This document shows, piece by piece, positions 1 through 4,698 of a stretch of 8,628 nucleotides of DNA. This DNA is from CAG-390 sp045543615 (GTDB lineage: Bacteria; Bacillota; Clostridia; Oscillospirales; CAG-272), in NCBI GenBank assembly GCA_045543615.1, contig JAZPXL010000014.1:1-8628 (forward strand), read 5' to 3'. Position 1 is the first letter of the stretch, and each line of letters starts with the position of its first letter. Made by a program: the position numbers and the translations under genes. The notes beneath the pieces are model-generated. The model was not told the DNA's origin and did no database searches. It worked only from the letters and a program-made list of their open reading frames with translations.

Positions 1-236
1 TGATGGTCAATATGACCGGCGGACGTGAAACGCTCAGTAGCGCAAAGGCGTTTATTTCAGAAAAAGGATATACCTTTCCGGTGTTCTATGATACAGACTC
101 CGATGCGGCAACCACTTACAGTGTATATTCCTTACCTACCACATACTTTATAGATGCAGAAGGACATCTGATTGCACAAGCAACGGGCGCCATCTCTGCG
201 GATACGCTTCAAAGAGGAATTGATATGATAAAATAA
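1..236 (+). CDS. TlpA/thioredoxin-like protein, C-terminal fragment (5' end outside window)
   Basis: This is the 3' end of a gene that begins upstream of the window. The frame is open from the first base, and the ATG at position 3 is probably an internal methionine because a complete thioredoxin fold would need about 60 to 100 more residues in front. The visible part has the second half of a thioredoxin-like fold: a strand ending VNMTGG, a helix (AKAFISEKGY), the strand TFPVFYD, then SLPTTYFIDAEGHL with the cis-proline (LPT) that faces the active site in this superfamily, and a final helix. The CxxC motif would lie upstream and cannot be checked. TlpA-type proteins are usually exported thiol-disulfide reductases or redox partners, so an extracytoplasmic location is likely but not shown. 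The gene ends at TAA 234-236 and is followed by the terminator at 336-373. Confidence 0.85.
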   Translation, partial: MVNMTGGRETLSSAKAFISEKGYTFPVFYDTDSDAATTYSVYSLPTTYFIDAEGHLIAQATGAISADTLQRGIDMIK

Positions 237-327
237 AGTATAAAATACCTCGCATTGCGGCGAAGAGAGCAAACATTACTATGCAATGCCAAGCTTTACT
301 AAAAATATGAAGTCGCATTTTTATACT
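237..327 (+). other. Nested inverted repeats in the 3' region of the thioredoxin-like gene
   Basis: A 9-bp inverted repeat (AGTATAAAA at 237-245, TTTTATACT at 319-327) encloses a second 7-bp one (GCATTGC at 252-258, GCAATGC at 283-289). The segment sits between the stop codon and the terminator. It could fold as a 3'-UTR structure, or be a tiny MITE-like relic with short terminal inverted repeats. I see no clear target-site duplication. Function unknown. Confidence 0.3.
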
Positions 328-335
328 ATAAGCCC

Positions 336-373
336 AAAACAAAGAACCACCCGTATGGGTGGTTCTTTGTTTT
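336..373 (+). terminator. Strong intrinsic terminator after the thioredoxin-like gene
   Basis: A perfect 17-bp stem (AAAACAAAGAACCACCC at 336-352 with GGGTGGTTCTTTGTTTT at 357-373) closes the tetraloop GTAT. The GC-rich core ends in a T run. Because A residues flank the 5' side, the hairpin could also terminate transcription coming from the other strand. It is placed to end the transcript of the gene stopping at 236. Confidence 0.9.
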
Positions 374-389
374 GCTTTCTTCTATTGAG

Positions 390-514
390 TTTAAACCAAT
401 GACAACAGTGAGGAAGAGTCTGCAGCACGAAGTGCGACAATACCCACTGTAAGGTGTGCGCGTTGATCCCGGTTGTTTACATCGCACCTTTTATCCCAAT
501 GACATTGGATTAAA
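390..514 (+). ncRNA. Candidate structured RNA in the long intergenic region (family not recognised)
   Basis: The segment can be drawn as a three-way junction. A closing stem pairs 390-401 (TTTAAACCAATG) with 503-514 (CATTGGATTAAA), 11 of 12 positions. Arm one pairs ACAGTG 405-410 with CACTGT 445-450 and contains a small hairpin, GCAC 425-428 with GTGC 432-435 around GAA. Arm two pairs AAGGTG 451-456 with CACCTT 485-490. A 9-base direct repeat, CCAATGACA, occurs at 396-404 and again at 496-504, so CATTGG 503-508 can pair with either copy. That would make the closing stem and a local hairpin mutually exclusive. I see no convincing promoter directly in front, and it lies just after a terminator. 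I do not recognise 6S, SRP, RNase P or tmRNA signatures. It could equally be part of a dispersed intergenic repeat, and either strand could be the functional one. Confidence 0.3.
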
Positions 515-584
515 TTGCAAACACACCTGTGGAGAGGCAGTATGTACGCTCTTCTGTGAAGCTTCCGCCCCTACCACCCACCCA

Positions 585-633
585 CTCCCCCGAGTGCTAT
601 CGCACTCATCCCCTCGCCGTCCCCCGAGGGGGA
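585..633. repeat. GC-rich double-hairpin segment, possible dispersed intergenic repeat
   Basis: Within a locally C-rich stretch (about 566-633) two hairpins follow each other: GAGTGC 592-597 with GCACTC 602-607 around TATC, and CCCCTCG 610-616 with CGAGGGG 625-631 around an 8-base loop. The word CCCCCGAG appears twice (587-594 and 621-628), and TCCCCC/GGGGGA at 620-633 forms a near-perfect palindrome. The base composition differs sharply from the AT-rich surroundings. This looks like the GC-rich palindromic repeats scattered between genes in some Clostridia, but copy number cannot be judged from one window. Confidence 0.4.
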
Positions 634-786
634 ACTGAAGTCAATACGTGTGTCCTCGGGTGTACGTTTCATAGTTTGATTCCGTGCTTCACTTTGTGTT
701 GATGGTATATCTTTGAGAAGCGGAGAATTACGCACAATGCTGCGCCAAATATTGTTGCACACAAGCACGCAAATGATTTGTGCTTC

Positions 787-950
787 GCATCAATATTCTG
801 TGCTTGCGCCCGATGATGTTCAATTTGTGCAAATACCGATGCGCTTTCTGCAAAGGTTGTGATGCTCAGCATCTATGATCCGGAGTTGCGCCCAATAATA
901 TTTGTTTTGTGCTAACAGAATAATGCATTTTGTACTCACAGACAAAAAGT
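787..950. repeat. Diverged tandem duplication, 82-bp period
   Basis: Two units, about 787-868 and 869-950, align in register over their first two thirds. Anchors are GCATC at 787 and 869, GCGCCC at 806 and 888, and TTTGTGC ending at 830 matched by TTTTGTGC ending at 912, each exactly 82 bases apart. Identity by eye is roughly 70% over the aligned part. A looser relative of the GCGCC-ATxxTGTT part occurs at 742-757. The period is not a multiple of three, so a protein repeat is unlikely. A 6-bp inverted repeat, GATGCT-C-AGCATC (861-873), spans the junction between units. The origin and function are unknown. Confidence 0.45.
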
Positions 951-1054
951 CCTTGATTTCGGGTTTTTTAATTTTTTTGAGGTTAAATAACTTGATTAAA
1001 CTTCGTGCCGTTTTACAGCCCTTTTGCACTTGAACCTGTGTATTTATTTTTTAT

Positions 1055-1083
1055 TTGAGAAATTCTCGCTTTTATGATATAAT
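1055..1083 (+). promoter_or_regulatory. SigA-type promoter with extended -10, upstream promoter of the ABC-LytTR operon
   Basis: The -35 box is TTGAGA (1055-1060), the spacer is 17 bases, and the -10 is TATAAT (1078-1083) preceded by TGA, giving an extended TGnTATAAT. Transcription would start near 1090, leaving a leader of about 130 nt before the ATPase start at 1223. It is the best promoter upstream of the operon. No convincing LytTR-type direct repeat was found close to it. Confidence 0.75.
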
Positions 1084-1113
1084 ATATACAGAACAGAAAG
1101 AAGGAAAGCGAGG

Positions 1114-1206
1114 ATGCAAGAAAGCCGATTAGAAGCCAAAAGCGACCGAATAGACAAAAATCAACACTTCTTTGTTTTTGTTTGGTATAATAATATCTAC
1201 AAATAA
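1114..1206 (+). CDS. Possible 30-codon leader ORF upstream of the ABC operon
   Basis: An ATG at 1114 lies downstream of the purine-rich AGAAGGA (about 1099-1105) and opens a frame of 30 codons ending at TAA 1204-1206. That is 17 nt before the ATPase start and just before its ribosome binding site. The peptide has a charged N-terminal half (MQESRLEAKSDRIDK) and an aromatic C-terminal half (HFFVFVWYNNIY). It lies on the predicted leader transcript, so it could be a translated leader peptide coupled to the operon. It may also be chance: the ribosome binding site is mediocre, no family is recognised, and a TATAAT box lies inside the frame. Confidence 0.2.
   Translation: MQESRLEAKSDRIDKNQHFFVFVWYNNIYK
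1183..1191 (+). promoter_or_regulatory. Possible second, operon-proximal extended -10 promoter
   Basis: TGGTATAAT (1183-1191) is a perfect extended -10 and continues as AAT, the same string (TGGTATAATAAT) seen before the second sigma factor gene at 6472. No good -35 is present; the closest is TCAACA at 1161-1166 with a 19-base spacer. Transcription would begin near 1198, leaving a very short leader carrying the GGAG ribosome binding site at 1211-1214. Confidence 0.45.
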
Positions 1207-1222
1207 AAAAGGAGAAAAAAGA

Positions 1223-1948
1223 ATGCAAGCAATAAAAACAACAGGGCTTGTCAAGCGATACAAAAATATAACTGCCGTAGATAAGCTTGATTTAGAAATA
1301 TGCGAGGGAGAGCTATTCTCTCTGCTTGGTGTAAACGGTGCCGGAAAGACTACTACCATTAAAATGCTTTCGTGCTTTACAATGCCTACGGACGGAGACG
1401 CCTTCGTGGGCGGTTACAGCGTCACAAAGGAGTCACAGCAGGTGAAACGGCTGATTGGTGTTTCTCCGCAAGAAAACGCTGTTGCGCCGGGACTTTCTGT
1501 AAAAGAAAATTTAGAGCTGATTTGTGGCATTCACGGATTTTCAAAAGAAAAAACATCTGCGAAAATCAAAGAGCTGTCGCATCAATTCGCTATGGAAGAC
1601 ATTTTGAGTAGAAAGGCCGGAAAGCTATCGGGAGGATGGCAACGCCGTGTCAGTATAGCAATGGCACTAATCAGCGAACCACAGATTCTATTTTTAGATG
1701 AGCCTACGCTTGGACTTGACGTGATAGCAAGGCACGAGCTTTGGAAAACAATTCGCTCCCTCAAAGGCAAGATCACGGTTATTCTGACTACGCACTATAT
1801 GGAAGAAGCCGAGTCTCTCTCGGACCGTATCGGTATTATGAAAAACGGCAAGCTTCTTGCCGTAGGAACGGTAGCTGAGCTTGTCGCACAAGCGAATACG
1901 AGCAACTTTGAGCAGGCTTTCATTTCTATCGTAAAGGAGGGCGTATGA
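1223..1948 (+). CDS. ABC transporter ATP-binding protein (ABC-2 / drug-export type)
   Basis: A 241-residue cytoplasmic ATPase that would power the permease encoded next. All nucleotide-binding motifs are visible: Walker A GVNGAGKTT (36-44), Q-loop glutamine 83 (SPQEN), signature LSGGW (135-139), Walker B ILFLDEP (155-161), D-loop LGLD (163-166) and switch histidine 191 (TTHYMEEAE). The length is typical of the short, single-domain ATPases of the DrrA/CcmA-like export group. The frame is open further upstream, but ATG 1223 is chosen because GGAG at 1211-1214 sits 8 nt before it and the protein then starts at the usual position for the family (MQAIKTTGLVKRY). One oddity is tryptophan instead of glutamine at the last position of the signature. 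The stop overlaps the permease start by ATGA, so the two are translationally coupled. The substrate cannot be told from sequence; a drug, a peptide or a lipid-like compound are all possible. Confidence 0.93.
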   Translation: MQAIKTTGLVKRYKNITAVDKLDLEICEGELFSLLGVNGAGKTTTIKMLSCFTMPTDGDAFVGGYSVTKESQQVKRLIGVSPQENAVAPGLSVKENLELICGIHGFSKEKTSAKIKELSHQFAMEDILSRKAGKLSGGWQRRVSIAMALISEPQILFLDEPTLGLDVIARHELWKTIRSLKGKITVILTTHYMEEAESLSDRIGIMKNGKLLAVGTVAELVAQANTSNFEQAFISIVKEGV

Positions 1949-2679
1949 TGAGAATGATGATATTTGCTAAAAGATGCGCAAAAGAGATCTTGCGAGATCC
2001 TATCAATCTCGGCTTTGGCTTGGGCTTTCCGTTGGTTTTGTTATTGCTTTTGAGTGCTTTGCAAGCTAATATTCCTGTAAGTCTATTTGAAATTGACACT
2101 TTGACTCCCGGTATTACCGTGTTTGGACTATCTTTTATGACATTGTTTTCAGCAACATTGGTTTCAAAAGACCGAGAAAGCTCATTTTTACAAAGACTCT
2201 ACACAACGCCTCTCACGGGATTTGATTTTATTCTCGGATATATGCTTCCGCTTCTCCCGATTGCGCTCGCTCAGACCGCCATTTGCTACCTCGTCGCAAT
2301 TGTTTTGGGACTTACGTTGAGCATAAATATTTTTTATGCAATTATCGGCGTGATTCCTATGGCAATTTTCAATATTGCGCTGGGACTTTTATGCGGTAGT
2401 GTTTTGGGAGTTAAACAGGTCGGCGGTATTTGCGGAGCATTACTTACCAATCTGTCTGGGTGGCTTTCGGGTATATGGTTCGATCTCACTCTTGTGGGTG
2501 GATTTTTTGAGAAAATCGCAAATGTGCTGCCGTTTGTTCACGCTGTAGAAATGGAAAAAGCATTATTTAGTGGAGATTTCGACCTTGCAGCTACACATAT
2601 TTTGCCGATAGTTCTTTATAGCGTAGTAATAACGGCACTTGCCGTGTTCTGCTTTCTCAGACAAATGAAAAAACAGTAA
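1945..2679 (+). CDS. ABC-2 type transporter permease
   Basis: This integral membrane protein of 243 or 244 residues is the transmembrane partner of the preceding ATPase. About six hydrophobic segments can be drawn (near residues 22-40, 53-73, 97-121, 131-153, 160-178 and 218-238), the usual number for ABC-2 export permeases. The stretch SKDRESSFLQRLYTTPLTGFDFILGY (74-99) is the typical cytoplasmic coupling region of the family, with its E-x2-x-LQ-R-L-x-TTP pattern. The start is ambiguous: ATG 1945 overlaps the ATPase stop, while the adjacent in-frame ATG 1948 lies 7 nt after the AAAGGAGG box (1933-1940), a better spacing than the 4 nt for 1945. As a half-size transporter it presumably works as a homodimer with two ATPase subunits. 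The stop codon overlaps the TAAGGA box serving the LytTR gene. Confidence 0.9.
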   Translation: MMRMMIFAKRCAKEILRDPINLGFGLGFPLVLLLLLSALQANIPVSLFEIDTLTPGITVFGLSFMTLFSATLVSKDRESSFLQRLYTTPLTGFDFILGYMLPLLPIALAQTAICYLVAIVLGLTLSINIFYAIIGVIPMAIFNIALGLLCGSVLGVKQVGGICGALLTNLSGWLSGIWFDLTLVGGFFEKIANVLPFVHAVEMEKALFSGDFDLAATHILPIVLYSVVITALAVFCFLRQMKKQ

Positions 2680-2691
2680 GGATTTTGTAAA

Positions 2692-3135
2692 ATGAAATAC
2701 AAGCTTATTATCAACAAGGATGTCGAAGAAGAAATAATAGCGATAGTTCACGCACCGTCTTCTCTGACAGGCGAGATAGAAAATCTCGTGCGTAATTATT
2801 CGGGCGAGGACTTTATTATTGGTTACCGAGAGGAAGAAATGCGAAAGCTGTCCTTTGGAGAGATAGAGTGTATTACTGTACTTGATCGAAAGGTAATCGC
2901 CATAGATACGAATGGGAAGCGTTATTTGCTCAAAGACAGACTTCGAGATCTGGAGGAAATCTTGCCATCTTATTTTATCCGTATCAACAAATCTACTGTC
3001 GCCAATGAACATCGTATTCAGAGATTTGATGTGGTTTTTAGCGGTGGTGTAGATGCCGTATTTTACTGTGGATATAAAGAATATGTTTCAAGGCGTTGCT
3101 TGGCGGAAATCAAAAGGAGGTATGAAGGAATATGA
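2692..3135 (+). CDS. LytTR-domain DNA-binding transcriptional regulator without receiver domain
   Basis: This 147-residue protein has a LytTR DNA-binding domain over about residues 45-145. Its marks are the strand-rich start (KLSFGEIECITVLDRKVIAI), the helix RLRDLEEILP, and the highly characteristic FIRINKSTVANEHRI (95-109) before the last two strands. The N-terminal 45 residues are not a receiver domain, so it is not a phosphorylated response regulator. Such short LytTR proteins are typically paired with a small membrane protein, as here, where its stop overlaps the DUF3021 start by ATGA. In the LytTR regulatory systems of streptococci (HdrRM, BrsRM) the membrane partner holds the LytTR protein inactive. 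By analogy, this protein likely activates its own operon, including the transporter. Its ATG lies 12 nt after the permease stop, with TAAGGA as ribosome binding site. Confidence 0.9.
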   Translation: MKYKLIINKDVEEEIIAIVHAPSSLTGEIENLVRNYSGEDFIIGYREEEMRKLSFGEIECITVLDRKVIAIDTNGKRYLLKDRLRDLEEILPSYFIRINKSTVANEHRIQRFDVVFSGGVDAVFYCGYKEYVSRRCLAEIKRRYEGI

Positions 3136-3566
3136 AGAAGTTTGTTTTGGAGTTTTTGCGCCGTGGATTTGTAGGTGCGAGTATCGGCCCGATCGTTTTA
3201 GCAATAGTATATCTGATTTTACAGCAATCTGCTGACGTAAACACTTTAACTGCTTACGAGGTTTGTGTGGGAATATTTTCACTCTCCATTCTTGGCTTTA
3301 TTGCAGCCGGTATGAACGCTATCTATCAAATTGAGCGTTTACCGATAATGATAGCATTCTTGATACACGGTAGTGTTTTGTATATTGGCTATCTCTGCAC
3401 GTATCTGCTCAACGATTGGCTTAACTTTGGTGTGTTACCTGTTATAGTATTCACGGCGATTTTTGTTGTTGGATATATTCTCATCTGGGCTATCATTTAT
3501 TCAATCATCAGAAGAAACACAGCAAAGCTCAATGAAATGTTGAGGAAAAAACAACAAAATCTATAA
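3132..3566 (+). CDS. DUF3021 family four-helix membrane protein
   Basis: A 144-residue protein with four hydrophobic helices (about 12-31, 43-64, 71-93 and 102-126) between short polar ends and a basic C-terminal tail (RRNTAKLNEMLRKKQQ). The start MKKFVLEFLRRGFVGASIGP, the four-helix layout and the position directly after a LytTR gene match the DUF3021 family. Its proposed role is to bind or sequester the LytTR regulator at the membrane and release it on an unknown cue; that role is inferred from the gene pairing and from analogous streptococcal systems. The ATG at 3132 overlaps the upstream stop. AAGGAGG (3114-3120) lies 11 nt upstream, and a closer AAGGA is at 3125-3129. I see no strong terminator after it. 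Confidence 0.85.
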   Translation: MKKFVLEFLRRGFVGASIGPIVLAIVYLILQQSADVNTLTAYEVCVGIFSLSILGFIAAGMNAIYQIERLPIMIAFLIHGSVLYIGYLCTYLLNDWLNFGVLPVIVFTAIFVVGYILIWAIIYSIIRRNTAKLNEMLRKKQQNL

Positions 3567-3650
3567 TTTGGCTTTACCACATTAGATTCAGGGAAGTTTA
3601 GGCGATTGAGCAAGCAAGCGTTACTTGACAGTAAAACTACTATTTGATAA

Positions 3651-3679
3651 TTGACGGTAACTGCTATTTTAGCTATACT
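3651..3679 (+). promoter_or_regulatory. Strong SigA-type promoter with no gene directly after it
   Basis: TTGACG (3651-3656), a 17-base spacer and TATACT (3674-3679) make a near-consensus promoter. It lies 196 nt ahead of the XRE gene start and 160 nt ahead of that gene's own promoter. It may be a distal promoter for that gene or may drive a small RNA starting near 3686. A further TTGACA at 3625-3630 has no clear -10 partner. Confidence 0.6.
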
Positions 3680-3685
3680 CAAGCT

Positions 3686-3810
3686 TGACGCCATAAGACG
3701 AAGATGTGATTATATTAGCAGAAGATTGTCATTGGAGTAATTAAAAGCTCCACTTTTAAACAATTATGGCACATAAAACTAATATCTATTTTAAGTAGAC
3801 AGCTGAGTTA
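3686..3810 (+). other. Intergenic stretch between two promoters, possible small transcript
   Basis: No reading frame with a ribosome binding site is visible. The only structure is a weak hairpin, TGGAG 3733-3737 with CTCCA 3748-3752 around ten AT-rich bases, followed by CTTTT. If it terminates, the promoter at 3651 would make an RNA of roughly 70 nt. The hairpin is too weak for a firm call. Otherwise the stretch is plain AT-rich spacer. Confidence 0.2.
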
Positions 3811-3839
3811 TTGACTTTTGCTTGGTATATTGTTATACT
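3811..3839 (+). promoter_or_regulatory. SigA-type promoter of the XRE gene with overlapping inverted repeat
   Basis: TTGACT (3811-3816), a 17-base spacer and TATACT (3834-3839) preceded by TGT form an extended -10 promoter. Transcription would begin near 3846, giving a leader of about 30 nt. A short inverted repeat, GTATA-TTGT-TATAC (3825-3838), covers the -10 region. XRE-type regulators often repress their own promoter at such sites, so it is a candidate operator. Confidence 0.75.
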
Positions 3840-3874
3840 TATGGTGCAAGTCTTACGAGAGGAGATTGTACTAT

Positions 3875-4543
3875 ATGGATGAAAATTTTAAAATAGGGAA
3901 TTTCATTTGCGAGCTGCGAAAAAGCAAGGGGATGAGCCAAGCGGAACTTGGTAATAAGCTCAATGTATCCAATAAAGCAGTTTCTCGGTGGGAAACCGGG
4001 CGTGGACTTCCTGATAGCAGCTTGTTGTTGCCGTTGGCGAAGGAGTTGGGTGTTACCGTAGATGAAATCCTGAGGGGAGAGCTTGTCACTTCCGAAGTAA
4101 AGCTGATTGTTGATAGAGAACCTTGCGCTGACATCGAAGAAGAAAACACAGATATTGAAAAGCAGAATGCTGTATTAGCTTATAGGGGAATAAAAAAGCA
4201 GTTGATTCGGGATTCCCTTATCGTTATTCCAATATGCATTTTTATTTGTGTCTGGCTATATCTTGGGTTGAACCCGAATATAGATCTGACGCCCACTGCC
4301 GACTACAAGACCTCGGTTATTATCAATTTATTTGTACCATTGATGATAATTGGTATAGCTCAGATCGTTTACGCATCTTTTTTAATTGCTGATTCTATTC
4401 GTATGCAAGGGAAGAGGTGGTATGTCAAGCTTTTTATCTGCATAGGCATTTATTATGCTGTTGTTCATCTGTTCTTCATTGTCTATATTTACAGAGTAAT
4501 TCGTTTTTTGATTTTAAGAAACAGAATAAAAAAGTGGCTATAA
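3875..4543 (+). CDS. Membrane-anchored XRE-family helix-turn-helix regulator
   Basis: A 222-residue protein with an N-terminal XRE/Cro-C1 DNA-binding domain (about 7-69). The helix-turn-helix reads MSQAELGNKLNVSNKAVSRW and is followed by the typical ETGRGLPDSSLLLPLAKELGVTVDEIL. A linker (70-110) follows, then three hydrophobic segments (about 113-131, 147-171 and 184-208) and a basic tail. It should therefore sit in the membrane with its DNA-binding head in the cytoplasm, a design common in Firmicutes, perhaps to sense envelope or ligand signals. The frame is open upstream, but ATG 3875 is chosen because it follows the promoter, has GAGAGGAG (3857-3864) 10 nt before it, and gives the expected start MDENFKIGNFICELRKSKGMS. 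It is transcribed alone, between its promoter and the terminator at 4557. Target genes are unknown. Confidence 0.88.
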   Translation: MDENFKIGNFICELRKSKGMSQAELGNKLNVSNKAVSRWETGRGLPDSSLLLPLAKELGVTVDEILRGELVTSEVKLIVDREPCADIEEENTDIEKQNAVLAYRGIKKQLIRDSLIVIPICIFICVWLYLGLNPNIDLTPTADYKTSVIINLFVPLMIIGIAQIVYASFLIADSIRMQGKRWYVKLFICIGIYYAVVHLFFIVYIYRVIRFLILRNRIKKWL

Positions 4544-4556
4544 ATTGTTTTTGTTC

Positions 4557-4584
4557 AGGGTGTTGCTTTTGCAACACCCTTTTT
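4557..4584 (+). terminator. Intrinsic terminator after the XRE gene
   Basis: A perfect 10-bp stem (AGGGTGTTGC 4557-4566 with GCAACACCCT 4571-4580) closes a TTTT loop and is followed by TTTTC. It begins 13 nt after the XRE stop codon and separates that gene from the first sigma factor operon. Confidence 0.93.
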
Positions 4585-4591
4585 CTATATG

Positions 4592-4623
4592 TTCACACAT
4601 TTTTCTTGAAAATATGTTATAAT
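4592..4623 (+). promoter_or_regulatory. Promoter of the first sigma factor operon, extended -10 with upstream TTCACA
   Basis: TGTTATAAT (4615-4623) is an extended -10. No normal -35 is found at 17 bases, but TTCACACA starts at 4592, so TTCACA ends 20 bases before the TATAAT. The same arrangement recurs before the second sigma factor gene (6449-6480). The leader to the start at 4699 would be about 70 nt. Confidence 0.6.
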
Positions 4624-4670
4624 TATTTTTGAAAAGTGTAAGATTTAGCGTTTTCGATTGTATTTAATGG

Positions 4671-4682
4671 TGAATCGATTCA
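4671..4682 (+). promoter_or_regulatory. 12-bp perfect palindrome in the leader of the first sigma factor gene
   Basis: TGAATCGATTCA is perfectly self-complementary and ends 16 bases before the ATG at 4699, just in front of the ribosome binding site AGAGGGGTGG (about 4685-4694). It could be an operator or simply a short hairpin near the translation start. No counterpart is seen before the second sigma gene. Confidence 0.25.
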
Positions 4683-4698
4683 AAAGAGGGGTGGAACT

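Noticed and set aside
390..560. 6S RNA, RNase P RNA, SRP RNA or tmRNA.
   Set aside because: None of their conserved sequence blocks was recognised on either strand. The segment is kept only as an unassigned structured-RNA candidate.
456..638. Open frame on the + strand, 60 codons.
   Set aside because: It has no ribosome binding site, runs across hairpin and repeat DNA, and has Cys/His/Pro/Ser-rich composition typical of non-coding GC-rich sequence.
985..1010. AACTT/GTTT-like words upstream of the ABC promoter as LytTR binding sites.
   Set aside because: The two best copies are only 10 bp apart and match the usual 9-bp LytTR motif poorly; known sites are direct repeats about 21 bp centre to centre.
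571..1029. Three overlapping open frames on the - strand (571-768, 669-872, 820-1029), with similar short peptide stretches in the last two, suggesting a frameshifted gene.
   Set aside because: The frames lack ribosome binding sites and recognisable domains and lie over repeats. The peptide similarity follows from the 82-bp tandem duplication, whose period is not a multiple of three.
2563..3012. A 149-codon - strand frame opposite the LytTR gene.
   Set aside because: It is antisense to two well-supported genes, has no recognisable domain, and mirrors the codon pattern of the LytTR gene.
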